A DNA stretch of 64,000 nucleotides from an uncultured Oscillospiraceae bacterium (GCA_934565795.1 CAKTIM010000010.1:1-64000), one strand, 5' to 3'. Positions 23,618 to 32,887 are shown, numbered from the stretch's first letter. Numbers and translations: made by a program. The notes: generated by a model not told the origin, from the sequence alone.

Positions 23618-24493
23618 ATGTTGAAACGTCGCAAAAAATCCCTTTCTGAATACAGCACCGGCGAACTTGTGCTGTTCCGCTTCCGCAAGAACAAGCTGGC
23701 AATGTTCGGTGTGTTCCTGCTGGTGCTGGTGTTCCTGGCCGTGCTGGCCGCGCCAGTCCTGAGCAGCTACCAGAATGTTACGAAAATGCACATTTCTGAC
23801 CGCTTCACCAGCCCCAATGCGCTGTACATCTTCGGTACGGATGAATTTGGCCGCGACCTGTTTGCCCGGGTCCTGTACGGCGGCAGAATCTCTCTGCTGT
23901 GCTCCTTCGCCATCATCGGCATCGCCTTCGTGATCGGCGCGCTGATTGGCGGCATCGCCGGCTTCTTTGGCGGCAAGGTGGACACCATTCTCATGCGCTT
24001 TGTGGATATGCTGATGGCGGTTCCCTCGTCTCTGCTGGCCATGGCCATTATTACCGCGCTGGGCAACGGCGTGTGGAAGCTGGTGGTGGCGCTGGCCATC
24101 TCCCAGGTGGCACGGTTTGCCAGAATTGTCCGTTCCTCGGTGCTGACGCTGCGGAATGTGGAATTCATCGAGGCTGCCAAGTGCTACGGATGCAGCTCCC
24201 TGCGGATCATCCTGAAGCACATCCTGCCCAACGGCATCGGCCCGATCATCGTATCGGCAACTCTGTGCCTGGGCCAGACGATCCTGAGCATTTCCTCCAT
24301 GGGCTACCTGGGCCTGGGCGTTGCCTCGCCCACGCCGGAATGGGGCACCATCATTTCCGAAAACAAGATCAATATTCAGGCATACCCCTATCTGGGCCTG
24401 ATTCCCGGCATCTGCATCTGCCTGACGGTTATGGCCGTGAACTTCATCGGCGACGGCCTGCGCGATGCCTTTGACCCCAGAACCAAGAAATAA
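23618..24493 (+). CDS. Peptide ABC transporter permease, DppC type
   Basis: 291 residues. A cytoplasmic N-terminal stretch (MLKRRKKSLSEYSTGELVLF) precedes helix 1 (the OppC_N domain). The signature FGTDEFGRDLFARVLYGGRISL follows here as FGTDEFGRDLF, and the EAA loop is EFIEAAKCYGCSSLRIILKH. Spaced 15 bases from the dppB-type gene, with its own GGAGGG site. Together with that protein it forms the membrane channel of the importer. Confidence 0.9.
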   Translation: MLKRRKKSLSEYSTGELVLFRFRKNKLAMFGVFLLVLVFLAVLAAPVLSSYQNVTKMHISDRFTSPNALYIFGTDEFGRDLFARVLYGGRISLLCSFAIIGIAFVIGALIGGIAGFFGGKVDTILMRFVDMLMAVPSSLLAMAIITALGNGVWKLVVALAISQVARFARIVRSSVLTLRNVEFIEAAKCYGCSSLRIILKHILPNGIGPIIVSATLCLGQTILSISSMGYLGLGVASPTPEWGTIISENKINIQAYPYLGLIPGICICLTVMAVNFIGDGLRDAFDPRTKK

Positions 24494-24506
24494 GGAGGAC
24501 GCACAG

Positions 24507-25496
24507 ATGGAAAAGAATCAAGAAAACCTGCTGGAAATTTCCGATCTGACCGTCCGGTATAATACCGACGACGCCGTGGTTCATGCGGTGAACAACTTCA
24601 ATCTCAACCTGGTTCGGGGCGAGGCCCGGGGTCTGGTAGGCGAGACCGGCGCAGGAAAGACCACCCTGGCGCTGTCCATTCTTCGGCTGCTGCCGGAGCG
24701 GGTGGGCGAGATCAAGAGCGGCTCCATCGTCTACGACGGCCAGGAGCTTCTGAAGCTGCCCGAAGCGGAGATGCTTCCCCTGCGGGGCAAGCGGATCTCC
24801 ATGATCTTCCAGGATCCCATGACCAGCCTGAACCCCACCCAGACCGTGGGCAATCAGGTTCTGGAGGTGCTGAATCTGCACTTCCCGGAAATGAGCCGCG
24901 CCGAAAAGGTCAAGCGTGTGGATGAAATGATGACCCTGGTCGGCATTCCGCCGGAGCGGAAGAACAGCTATCCCCACGAGTTCTCCGGCGGCATGAAGCA
25001 GAGAATCGTGATCGCCATGGCTCTGGTGGCCGAACCGGAGCTGCTGCTGGCCGACGAGCCTACCACTGCACTGGACGTGACCATCCAGGCGCAGATTCTG
25101 GAGCTGATGCAGCAGCTGCGGGAAAAGTTCAACACCTCCGTGATGCTGATCACCCATGACCTCGGTGTTGTGGCGCAGTTCTGCGACTCGGTCTCCGTGG
25201 TGTACGCGGGCCGCGTGGTGGAATTTGGCCCGGTGGAGAAGGTGTTCCAGCGCAAGGAGAACCATCCCTATACGGCAGGCCTCTTTAACTGCATCCCTAA
25301 TCTGGAGGATGACCAGCCCCGACTGCACCCCATCGCCGGACATATGGCGGATCCCAGAAAGGAATACCAGGGCTGCTGCTTCGCGGACAGATGCGAATAT
25401 GCCACGGATATCTGCCGGACGCAAGCGCCTGCCATGCATGTCTGCGGCGACCATGGGATCATGTGCCACCGCTATGGGAACAAGGAGGAATTCTGA
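24507..25496 (+). CDS. Peptide ABC transporter ATPase, DppD type
   Basis: 329 residues. Walker A is GETGAGKTT near residue 46, the signature is FSGGMKQR, Walker B is [14 protein letters not shown] and the switch His lies in LITHDLGVV. The C-terminal oligopeptide/dipeptide domain has a Cys cluster ([14 protein letters not shown]) of the kind that holds an iron-sulfur cluster in some homologues. The start at 24507 follows AAGGAGG. It couples ATP hydrolysis to peptide uptake with the next protein. Its stop is one base before the next ATG. Confidence 0.9.
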   Translation: MEKNQENLLEISDLTVRYNTDDAVVHAVNNFNLNLVRGEARGLVGETGAGKTTLALSILRLLPERVGEIKSGSIVYDGQELLKLPEAEMLPLRGKRISMIFQDPMTSLNPTQTVGNQVLEVLNLHFPEMSRAEKVKRVDEMMTLVGIPPERKNSYPHEFSGGMKQRIVIAMALVAEPELLLADEPTTALDVTIQAQILELMQQLREKFNTSVMLITHDLGVVAQFCDSVSVVYAGRVVEFGPVEKVFQRKENHPYTAGLFNCIPNLEDDQPRLHPIAGHMADPRKEYQGCCFADRCEYATDICRTQAPAMHVCGDHGIMCHRYGNKEEF

Positions 25497-25497
25497 T

Positions 25498-26448
25498 ATG
25501 GCAACGCCGCTGGTTGAAACAAGAAATCTGAAAAAATATTTTAAAACCGGGTCAGGCATCCTCCATGCCGTGGAGGACGTGAACCTGAAGATCATGCCCG
25601 GCAAGACCCTGGGCGTGGTGGGTGAGAGCGGCTGCGGCAAGTCCACCCTTGGCAGAACCATTCTTCGCCTCCAGCCTGCCACCGCCGGTGAGGTGCTGTA
25701 CAACGGAGAGAATATTCTGAAGTACAAGGGCAGGGATATGCAGAAGATCCATATGAATATGCAGATGGTGTTCCAGGATCCTTACAGCTCCCTGGATCCC
25801 CGGATGTCGGTGCACAATCTGATCGCCGAGCCGGTGCAGGTCTGCGGCCTGCTGAAGAGCAAGACGGAGATCAACGACCATGTTCATAAGATCATGGACA
25901 TGTGCGGTCTGCCTGCGGATCAGGCGAACCTGTACCCCCATGAGCTGGACGGAGGCCTGCGGCAGCGGGTGGGTCTGGCCCGGGCCATGGCGGTGAGCCC
26001 CAAGTTCATCGTCTGTGACGAGCCGGTTTCCGCACTGGATGTTTCCATTCAGGCGCAGATCCTGAACCTTTTGATGGACCTGCAGGAGCAGCGCGGGCTG
26101 TCTTATATGTTCATCACCCATGACCTGTGCGTGGTGAAGCACATCAGTGACGAGATCATGGTCATGTACATGGGCCAGGTGGTGGAGCATGCCAAAACCG
26201 CCGAGCTGTTTGCAAATCCTGTGCACCCCTATACCAAGGCGCTGCTGCATGCGGTTCCTACCATTGATCTGTCCCGCCGGAACCGGGAGCGCCAGGTGCT
26301 GCGCGGCGAAGTCTCCAGTCCCATCAATCCCGCACCGGGCTGTCGTTTTGCACCCCGCTGCCCCTATGCAACGGAAAAGTGCCGGGAGAATATCTGCCTG
26401 AAGGAAGTCAGCCCGGAACACTTTGTCGCCTGTTCACTCTGCGAGTGA
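25498..26448 (+). CDS. Peptide ABC transporter ATPase, DppF type
   Basis: 316 residues. Walker A GESGCGKST (about residue 42), Q-loop MVFQDPYSSLDPR, Walker B FIVCDEPVSALDVS and switch THDLCVV are all intact. The ABC signature is ELDGGLRQR in place of the usual LSGGQRQR, a variation I associate with one branch of clostridial DppF proteins, so probably functional. The C-terminal domain ends with a CxxC-containing block (CRFAPRCPYATEKC). It pairs with the preceding ATPase under the two permeases. Confidence 0.9.
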   Translation: MATPLVETRNLKKYFKTGSGILHAVEDVNLKIMPGKTLGVVGESGCGKSTLGRTILRLQPATAGEVLYNGENILKYKGRDMQKIHMNMQMVFQDPYSSLDPRMSVHNLIAEPVQVCGLLKSKTEINDHVHKIMDMCGLPADQANLYPHELDGGLRQRVGLARAMAVSPKFIVCDEPVSALDVSIQAQILNLLMDLQEQRGLSYMFITHDLCVVKHISDEIMVMYMGQVVEHAKTAELFANPVHPYTKALLHAVPTIDLSRRNRERQVLRGEVSSPINPAPGCRFAPRCPYATEKCRENICLKEVSPEHFVACSLCE

Positions 26449-26547
26449 CCACAGGGAAGTACGGCTTGACAAAAAGCAGCCTTATTCAATCGAATTGGCG
26501 TCAATCGCGTTTTCCCATTTGCGGATGTCCGAACGAGGAGGAACAGT

Positions 26548-27444
26548 ATGGATCTCAATTTAATTAAAACGGAACAGCGAAACAGCAAAACCACCCATAT
26601 CGATACCATGAGCACGCTGGATATGGTGAGGCTAATCAATGAAGAGGATCAGAAGGTTGCTCTTGCCGTGGGCGAGGAAGCCGAGCACATCGCGGCGGCA
26701 GTGGATATCATTGCTGCACAGCTGAAGCAGGGGGGCAGGCTGGTTTATATCGGCTGCGGTACCTCCGGGCGGCTGGGCGTCCTGGACGCCGTGGAGTGCC
26801 CGCCCACCTATTCCACCGATCCTGACGAGGTGATCGGGCTGATCGCCGGCGGCAACGATGCGATCTTCCGGGCAAAGGAAGGCGCGGAGGACGACGCCGG
26901 GCAGGGTGAGGCAGACCTGAAGAAGATCAATTTCAGTAGCCGTGACGTGCTGGTCGGAATTGCCGCCTCCGGCAGAACGCCCTATGTGCTGGGAGCCATG
27001 GAATATGCCCGCAAGCAGGGGGCGCATGTCATCGGCATTTCCTGCAGCTCCGGCTCCCCCGTGGAGCAGGCGGCGGAAATTGCCATTACCCCCATCCCCG
27101 GGCCGGAGGTCGTCACCGGCTCTACTCGCATGAAGAGCGGTACCGCTCAAAAAATGGTGCTGAATATGCTCTCCACCGGCGCAATGATCAAGCTGGGCAA
27201 GGTATACGGCAACCTGATGGTGGACGTAAGGCCCTCCAACGAGAAGCTGGTGGAGCGCTGCAAGCGGATCGTCTGCCAGGCTACCGGCGCGAACTATGAG
27301 ACGGCTACCAGAGCTCTGGAGGAATGCGGTTTCCGGGCAAAGGTCGCCATTGTAATGCTGAGGACCAGCAGCGACGCCAGGAAGGCAGAGCAGCTCCTGG
27401 CGCAGCACGAGGACCGGGTGGCATCCGCCATAGGGGAGGACTGA
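26548..27444 (+). CDS. murQ: N-acetylmuramic acid 6-phosphate etherase
   Basis: 298 residues, the usual length. MurQ splits the lactyl ether of MurNAc 6-phosphate to give GlcNAc 6-phosphate and D-lactate. The sugar isomerase (SIS) domain shows GGRLVYIGCGTSGRLGVLDA (sugar binding), PPTYSTDPDEVIGLIAGG, VGIAASGRTPYVLGA and VVTGSTRMKSGTAQK; the last two are the MurQ signatures. The N terminus has TEQRN. It lies about 100 bases after the importer ATPase and starts a block of amino-sugar genes, with GAGGAGG before the ATG. Cytoplasmic. Confidence 0.95.
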   Translation: MDLNLIKTEQRNSKTTHIDTMSTLDMVRLINEEDQKVALAVGEEAEHIAAAVDIIAAQLKQGGRLVYIGCGTSGRLGVLDAVECPPTYSTDPDEVIGLIAGGNDAIFRAKEGAEDDAGQGEADLKKINFSSRDVLVGIAASGRTPYVLGAMEYARKQGAHVIGISCSSGSPVEQAAEIAITPIPGPEVVTGSTRMKSGTAQKMVLNMLSTGAMIKLGKVYGNLMVDVRPSNEKLVERCKRIVCQATGANYETATRALEECGFRAKVAIVMLRTSSDARKAEQLLAQHEDRVASAIGED

Positions 27445-27447
27445 TCA

Positions 27448-28188
27448 ATGGCACATCTGCGCTGTGATTTTCGCTCAGAGACAATGGACATGAACACCTC
27501 CATGACGGTGATACTGCCGGAGGGGGTAAAGCAGTCGGAGGTGCCGGTGGTGTACCTGCTGCATGGGCTGGCGGATAACTGCACCGGCTGGTCCCGGTAC
27601 ACCAGTGTGGAGCGATATGCCCGGGAAAAGGGCGTCGCGCTGGTGATCCCGGAGGTTCAGAGAAGCTTCTATGCGGATATGGATCAGGGGATTTCCTATT
27701 TTACGTTTATACACGATGAGCTACCGGAAATTTGTCGGAATTTCTTCGGTTTTTCGCCGGCGCGGGAGAAAAACTATATCATGGGCCTTTCCATGGGCGG
27801 TTATGGTTCGCTGAAATGTGTGCTTCAAACGCCGGAACGCTATGCCGGCGCGGCTGCGTTTTCAGCAGTTGCTGACATTGCTCAGTACGCAGGCAGTAAA
27901 AGCGGAGGCGAGAAGCGGCAGCTTCAGGCAATTTTTGGGGAGACGCTGAGTATCCCGGCGGAAAGCGACCTTTTCGCGCTGGCGCGGAAATCAGATGCTG
28001 GGGCACTTCCCAAACTCTACATTGCCTGCGGCGAGCAGGACGCTCTGTATGCGTCCAATGTCCGCCTGACGGAAGAGCTGATGGGTTTGGGCGCTGGTGT
28101 CCAGTTTGAGCACTGGGAGGGGATCCACAACTGGGTGTTCTGGGATGCGGCGGTATGCAAAGCCATGACCTATCTGCTGGGTGAGTGA
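27448..28188 (+). CDS. Esterase of the esterase-D/S-formylglutathione hydrolase type
   Basis: 246 residues of the alpha/beta-hydrolase fold. The oxyanion/early block is VVYLLHGLADNCTGWSRYT, the nucleophile elbow is GLSMGGYGS (Ser about residue 113) and the catalytic His lies in HWEGIHNWVFW near 227. No signal peptide, so cytoplasmic. Relatives include acetyl esterases and S-formylglutathione hydrolases. Its place between murQ and the amino-sugar kinase suggests it may remove O-acetyl groups from MurNAc or related fragments, but that is inference from position only. It starts three bases after murQ. Confidence 0.75.
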   Translation: MAHLRCDFRSETMDMNTSMTVILPEGVKQSEVPVVYLLHGLADNCTGWSRYTSVERYAREKGVALVIPEVQRSFYADMDQGISYFTFIHDELPEICRNFFGFSPAREKNYIMGLSMGGYGSLKCVLQTPERYAGAAAFSAVADIAQYAGSKSGGEKRQLQAIFGETLSIPAESDLFALARKSDAGALPKLYIACGEQDALYASNVRLTEELMGLGAGVQFEHWEGIHNWVFWDAAVCKAMTYLLGE

Positions 28189-28204
28189 ACAAGGGAGGAA
28201 CAGA

Positions 28205-29092
28205 ATGAAGTTTATTGCCGGAATCGACGGCGGCGGAACAAAGACCAAGGTCGTTGTGGCGTCGCCGGAGGGGGAGGCCCTGCTGAGCCAGGTGTTTGGC
28301 CCCTTTAATCTCAACAGCATCGGCGCGGAGCGCTTTGCGGCGCTGCTGGATGAAATCTGTGCCTGGCTGAACGGTCAGGGGCAGTGCCTGGCGCTGTGCA
28401 TCGGCTCCGCCGGAATCAGCAACCAGGAGATGACCCGCCTGGTTGCGGAGGGAATGCAGCGGGGCGGCATTGAAAACTGGAAGCTGGTGGGCGACCAGGT
28501 GATCGCGCTGAACGGCGCGCTGGAAGGCCGTCCGGGCATTGCCCTGATTGCCGGCACCGGGTCGATCTGCTTCGGTAAAAATTCCGATGGGCAGTTCGCC
28601 CGCTCCGGCGGCTGGGGCCACCTGATCGGCGACGAGGGCAGCGGCTACGCCCTGGGACGGGATGCCCTGACGGCAGTGGCCCGCGCCTGGGACGGCTGGG
28701 GGGAGCAGACGCTGCTTTCCGAGCTGCTGGCCTCAGAGCTGGGACTGGACGATCAGAAAAAGATTATTTCCTATACCTATGGCGGGGACAAGAGCAGAAT
28801 TGCGGCCCTTTCCCGCCTGGTGGAGCAGGCAGCCGCGCGGGACGACCATGTAGCCCTGGGCATTATCTGCGCCAATGCGGTGCTGATGACCCGGCTTGTG
28901 GGCGCTGTGGCAAAGCAGCTGAAGCTGGAAGCGCCGGAGGTTGCCATGCTGGGCGGCCTGCTGGAGAATGAGACCATGCTTCGTGCGCAGTTCCAGGCGG
29001 AAATGGCAAAGCAGTACCCGCAGATGGCTTGCGTGCTGCCCCGCCGGGATGCGGCGGCAGGAGCCGTCATGCTTGCCCAAGAGATGTTGTGA
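28205..29092 (+). CDS. BadF/BcrA-type amino-sugar kinase (MurK/NagK-like)
   Basis: 295 residues of the ASKHA fold. The phosphate-1 loop is GIDGGGTKTK (residues 5-14), phosphate-2 is LIAGTGSICFG near 117, followed by GGWGHLIGDEGSGYALGRD, and the adenosine motif is MLGGLLEN near 262. Family members include GlcNAc kinase and the clostridial MurK that phosphorylates both GlcNAc and MurNAc at O-6. With murQ and anmK beside it, MurNAc/GlcNAc kinase is the best call. The start at 28205 follows GGGAGG. Confidence 0.8.
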   Translation: MKFIAGIDGGGTKTKVVVASPEGEALLSQVFGPFNLNSIGAERFAALLDEICAWLNGQGQCLALCIGSAGISNQEMTRLVAEGMQRGGIENWKLVGDQVIALNGALEGRPGIALIAGTGSICFGKNSDGQFARSGGWGHLIGDEGSGYALGRDALTAVARAWDGWGEQTLLSELLASELGLDDQKKIISYTYGGDKSRIAALSRLVEQAAARDDHVALGIICANAVLMTRLVGAVAKQLKLEAPEVAMLGGLLENETMLRAQFQAEMAKQYPQMACVLPRRDAAAGAVMLAQEML

Positions 29093-29101
29093 GGTGAATA
29101 T

Positions 29102-30286
29102 ATGCATCCAATTGTTTCATGCATGGAAAAGCCCAGCCGCCTGGTGGTAGGGCTGATGTCCGGCACCTCCGCCGACGGCGTGGATGCGGCGCTGTGCCGC
29201 ATCAGCGGCCATGGCGTTCAGTCGGAAATTCAGCAGCTGAGCTTTGTATTCCAGCCCTTTTCTTCGGAGGTGCGGCAGGAGATTCTACGGCTTGCCAGCG
29301 GGAAAAGCGCCTGCGCGGCGGATTTCTGCAGGATCAACTTCCTGCTAGGGGAGCTTTATGTGCAGGCTGTAGAGGCCCTGTGCGTCCAGGCGGGCATTCG
29401 CAGCGATGAAATCGACCTGATTGGAAGTCACGGCCAGACCTTCTGGCACATTCCGCAGAAGGAGGATTATCTGGGCCACAGCTTCCGCAGTACGTTCCAG
29501 CTGGGCGAGTGCTCTGTGCTGGCGCAGCGCTTTGGCTGCCCGGTGGTGGGGGATTTCCGCGTCAGAGACGTGGCAGCGGATGGCCTGGGCGCACCTCTGG
29601 TGCCCTATAGTGAATTCCTGATCTATCGGAGCAAGACCGAGTGTGTTGCCCTCCAGAACATCGGCGGAATCGGCAATATCACCTGCCTGCTGCCGGACTG
29701 CAAGCTGGAGGATGTATTCGCCTTTGACACCGGCCCGGGCAATATGGTCATGGATGCCGTGCTCTCCGAGCTGACGGGCGGAAAGCAAACCTACGATGCG
29801 GGCGGTCAGTTTGCCGCTGCCGGAACCGTCCATCAGGGGCTGCTGAACCGGCTGATGGAGGATCCCTATCTTGCCTGCAAGCCGCCCAAAACCACGGGGC
29901 GGGAGTATTACGGCCCTGACTATGTGGCTAAAATCATGGCTTATGCCCGTGAAAATCACATTTCTGACGCTGACCTGATGGCGACGGTAACCGCGTTCAC
30001 CGCTGAGACCATTCGCTACAGTGTGGAGCACTATTTCCCGGTGAAGCCGGATCGGCTGATCATCGGCGGCGGTGGAAGCATGAACAAGACGCTGGTGCGG
30101 GATATTGCACAGGCTCTTCCGGGCTGCAAGGTAATGACCAACGAGGAATTGGGCTATGACAGCAACGCCAAGGAGGCGGTGGCCTTTGCCGTGCTGGCCA
30201 ATGAGGCCATTTTCGCCGGATGCAACAATGTACCCTCGGTCACAGGTGCGCGTAACCCGGTGGTTATGGGAAAAATCAGCCTGTAA
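29102..30286 (+). CDS. anmK: Anhydro-N-acetylmuramic acid kinase
   Basis: 394 residues. AnmK opens the 1,6-anhydro ring of anhydroMurNAc and phosphorylates it to MurNAc 6-phosphate, the substrate of MurQ. The ATP loop is GLMSGTSADGVDAAL (residues 17-31), the family block DLIGSHGQTFWH lies near 103, GGIGNIT near 183, DTGPGNMVMDA near 205, and the ADP-binding IGGGGSMNKTL near 321. The protein is slightly longer than E. coli AnmK (369) mainly by a short N-terminal extension. AnhydroMurNAc arises from lytic transglycosylases, so the cell handles recycled or scavenged wall. Nine bases after the kinase. Confidence 0.95.
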   Translation: MHPIVSCMEKPSRLVVGLMSGTSADGVDAALCRISGHGVQSEIQQLSFVFQPFSSEVRQEILRLASGKSACAADFCRINFLLGELYVQAVEALCVQAGIRSDEIDLIGSHGQTFWHIPQKEDYLGHSFRSTFQLGECSVLAQRFGCPVVGDFRVRDVAADGLGAPLVPYSEFLIYRSKTECVALQNIGGIGNITCLLPDCKLEDVFAFDTGPGNMVMDAVLSELTGGKQTYDAGGQFAAAGTVHQGLLNRLMEDPYLACKPPKTTGREYYGPDYVAKIMAYARENHISDADLMATVTAFTAETIRYSVEHYFPVKPDRLIIGGGGSMNKTLVRDIAQALPGCKVMTNEELGYDSNAKEAVAFAVLANEAIFAGCNNVPSVTGARNPVVMGKISL

Positions 30287-30304
30287 GGCGCGTATTTCGA
30301 GAGA

Positions 30305-31441
30305 ATGAAAGAAGAACATTTAAAGAACAGGAAAAAGCCGGATTTTCGGATCTTTGGGCAAATCTTTGAGCCAGTTATTCCGGGAATCGTTACGGCGGGA
30401 ATCTGCTCCGGCTTTGCGGCATTGATCGCCCAGTTTGTGCCGGACTATGCGGATCGCCCGGTGATTGCGGCAATCTACTGCCTGCTGACGCTGGTCAGCA
30501 CGTCCTTTATGAGCTTTATGTCCGCCTGGGTCGGCTACTCCGCGTGTGAAAAATTCGGCGGCACGGCGATTCTGGGCGGAATGCTGGGCATGATTACCGG
30601 GCTGGAGGGCATCAATACCCTGTCACAGGCGGTGGGGCTTTACAATCTGGCAGACCCGGCGGCGTCCATCCTGTGCAGCGGGCGCGGCGGCATTATCGCT
30701 GCCATCCTGGGAGCCTGGCTGATCGCCAAGCTGGAAAAATGGATGCGCCAGAGGATGCCAAAAAGTGTGGATATGGTGGTAACGCCGTTCTGTGTGCTGA
30801 TTCTGGTGCTGATTCCCTATATCTTTATTGTCATGCCGCTGACGGGGCTGATTTCCACCTTCCTGTGCAGCGGGGTACGCCTGGTGTGCATGAGCGAGCA
30901 TCCGATTGTACGGGTGCTGGCGGGCTACGGCTGTACGGCGCTGTTCCTGGTGGCCGTGATGATGGGTATGCAGTATGCTTTCGTGGCGCTGTACTCCATG
31001 GAGCTGGATACCTTTGGCTACGTCACCCTGTTTCCCACGCTGGCGATGGCCGGTGCGGGGCAGGTGGGCGCGGGAATTGCGCTGCTGCTGAAGGCCAAGT
31101 CTGCCCGTAACGAGCGCTTTGCCAATGTGATCCGGGCGTCCATACTGCCGGGAATGATGGGCGTCGGCTCTCCGCTGCTGTACGGCGTGACGCTGCCCCT
31201 GGGTAAGCCCTTTGTAACTGCCTGCCTGGGTGGAGGCTTCGGCGGAGCCTTTATCATGGCTACCGGCGTGGCCTCAAGCGGCTGGGGTGCCTCCGGCCTG
31301 CTGGGGATCCCAATGATGGGAGCAGGCCCGGTGGGAACCAGGGGAATGCTGCTGTACTGCATTGGCCTTTGCATCAGCTGCGCAATGGGCTTTTTGCTGA
31401 CCTTTTTCACCATTTCTCCGGAAAAAGTAAAAACTGCATAA
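30305..31441 (+). CDS. PTS EIIC-like permease without IIA/IIB domains
   Basis: 378 residues, about ten membrane helices, of the glucose/sucrose EIIC superfamily. Recognisable parts are IFEPVIPGIVTAGICSGFAALI (helix 1 region), MSFMSAWVGYSACEKFGG and, near the end, SILPGMMGVGSPLLYGVTLPLGKPF with the conserved Gly-x-Thr/Ser-Pro-Leu-x-Tyr-Gly-x-x-x-Pro motif. It resembles the EIIC part of MurNAc carriers (MurP). No IIB Cys motif and no IIA domain are encoded here or nearby. It may borrow IIB/IIA from elsewhere or work as a facilitator, with the BadF kinase phosphorylating inside. Last gene of the run, followed by a terminator. Confidence 0.75.
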   Translation: MKEEHLKNRKKPDFRIFGQIFEPVIPGIVTAGICSGFAALIAQFVPDYADRPVIAAIYCLLTLVSTSFMSFMSAWVGYSACEKFGGTAILGGMLGMITGLEGINTLSQAVGLYNLADPAASILCSGRGGIIAAILGAWLIAKLEKWMRQRMPKSVDMVVTPFCVLILVLIPYIFIVMPLTGLISTFLCSGVRLVCMSEHPIVRVLAGYGCTALFLVAVMMGMQYAFVALYSMELDTFGYVTLFPTLAMAGAGQVGAGIALLLKAKSARNERFANVIRASILPGMMGVGSPLLYGVTLPLGKPFVTACLGGGFGGAFIMATGVASSGWGASGLLGIPMMGAGPVGTRGMLLYCIGLCISCAMGFLLTFFTISPEKVKTA

Positions 31442-31446
31442 CAAAG

Positions 31447-31491
31447 AAAATCCACACCGACCGTTCGACGAAACTGGCCGGTGTGGATTTT
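31447..31491. terminator. Bidirectional terminator between convergent genes
   Basis: AAAATCCACACCG (31447-31459) pairs with CGGTGTGGATTTT (31479-31491). A/T runs at both ends allow it to stop the muropeptide run on the plus strand and the ThrE-like gene on the minus strand. Confidence 0.7.
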
Positions 31492-31509
31492 AAATAATAA
31501 AAGGGCATA

Positions 31510-32754
31510 TTAGCCACCCGCTTGATTTTTTCCCATCGTTTCCTTCCAGGTGTAGCTTAACCGCACCATGGTGGATACCAGCAGGACGCCCACCGCGATT
31601 ACGCCGACGATGGCCGCCGTGTGGGTGCCCTGGGCGGCAAACCGCTCCATGTTTCCGTGGACGGCATAGTACATGGTGTAGTAAATTCCCGCACCGGGGA
31701 TCAGTGGGAACAGGGAAACCACCAGATAGGAGATTGCCGGATACTTTCTCAGCCGTGCCATTACCTCGGCATAGACGGAGGCCAGCACCGCACCGACAAA
31801 ATAGGCGAGCATTTCATCCGCGCTGAATTTTACGATTACATCAAAGATCACCCAGGTCAGCACGCCGCCCATGGCGCACAGCAGCCCGCCGGGGCCATGG
31901 ATATTGAACAGAATGGAAAATCCGATGCAGCCTACCAGCGATCCCAGGGCAGTGATCAAAAGGGGATTGGACAGCTCCTCTAAGTTTCTCGGTGCCGTCC
32001 ACAGCAGCGAGGCCGTATTCCACGCCACGGCAGTCCCCAGCGCCATTCCCATGGAGATCAGCATGACCTGCACGAATCGGGTGATGCCGGAATTGGTGTC
32101 CCCATAGATGATATCCCGCATGGCGTTGGTGAACAGCAGTCCCGGCACCAGGATCATCAGCGCGCCAATGACCACGCTGTTTACGTTCTGCGCCAGGCCG
32201 CAGGCATTCAGGCCATAGGCCGTGAGCGCCATAAAAAAGGCGGAGAAAATCGTCTTAAAAAAGGGGTTTACCTTCATTCTGTCCATAAATCGGTTTAGCA
32301 GGCCGCCCAGTATCCCGCACACCCCGGATACCGCCATATCCATCGGGTCACAGCCAAATAGCGCAGCAAAGCCCGACGCCCCCAGGAAATTCCCCAATAG
32401 GTAAATCGGAAGCGAATAGCAGGGAATGGAGCTGCGCACCTCGTCCAGCCACCGCATTGCCTCCTCCGGCGCCGGGTGGCTGCTGCAAATGCGGCGGCTC
32501 AGCGCGTTCAGCTTCTCCACCGCGTCCAGATTGTTGCCATGGTCGCCGATCCGGCGCATGCGGGTGAGGGGCTTTCCTGTTTCCGTCAGAATGCTGACAA
32601 TCAGGTAATTGGGAATGGAGAATACCTCTGCGGGGATCCCATAGCTGCCGATCACCCGGGCCATGCTGTCCTCCACCCGGAACGTCTCCGCGCCGCTTAC
32701 GGAAAGCTCATAGCCCAGATCCGCCGCCAGATCCATGATCGTGTTATAGTTCAT
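31510..32754 (-). CDS. ThrE-family threonine/serine exporter (fused)
   Basis: 414 residues. It joins the two ThrE halves often made as separate proteins: an N-terminal DUF1212-type region (AADLGYELSVSGAETFRVEDSM cut after Arg; about 1-250, with GAETFRVED and a 5-helix bundle) and a C-terminal DUF3815-type bundle (about 260-414, with LFPLIPGAGIYYTMY). It probably exports threonine or serine using the ion gradient. The start at 32754 (MNYNTIMDLA) follows GACGAGG; the long upstream in-frame extension is Arg/Pro-rich and not credible. Transcribed alone. Confidence 0.85.
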   Translation of the reverse strand: MNYNTIMDLAADLGYELSVSGAETFRVEDSMARVIGSYGIPAEVFSIPNYLIVSILTETGKPLTRMRRIGDHGNNLDAVEKLNALSRRICSSHPAPEEAMRWLDEVRSSIPCYSLPIYLLGNFLGASGFAALFGCDPMDMAVSGVCGILGGLLNRFMDRMKVNPFFKTIFSAFFMALTAYGLNACGLAQNVNSVVIGALMILVPGLLFTNAMRDIIYGDTNSGITRFVQVMLISMGMALGTAVAWNTASLLWTAPRNLEELSNPLLITALGSLVGCIGFSILFNIHGPGGLLCAMGGVLTWVIFDVIVKFSADEMLAYFVGAVLASVYAEVMARLRKYPAISYLVVSLFPLIPGAGIYYTMYYAVHGNMERFAAQGTHTAAIVGVIAVGVLLVSTMVRLSYTWKETMGKNQAGG

Positions 32755-32846
32755 TTCGTTCGCCTCGTCTGTCTTTTTTGCCGGTCGGCCTGTATCAGTA
32801 TAGCACACAGGCGGCAAAATACAAGCTGAAATCCTATATGGCCATG

Positions 32847-32881
32847 AAAAAGCGATACCCGGCGGAAAGTCAGGTATCGCT
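32847..32881 (-). terminator. Terminator of the hxlR-degV unit
   Basis: AGCGATACC pairs with GGTATCGCT on either side of a 13-base loop; on the minus strand a TTTT run follows. Confidence 0.6.
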
Positions 32882-32887
32882 CTTTGC

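Noticed and set aside
25498..26448. Altered ABC signature (LDGGL) as evidence of an inactive ATPase
   Set aside because: All other motifs are intact and the variant occurs in a branch of clostridial DppF proteins, so loss of function is not supported.
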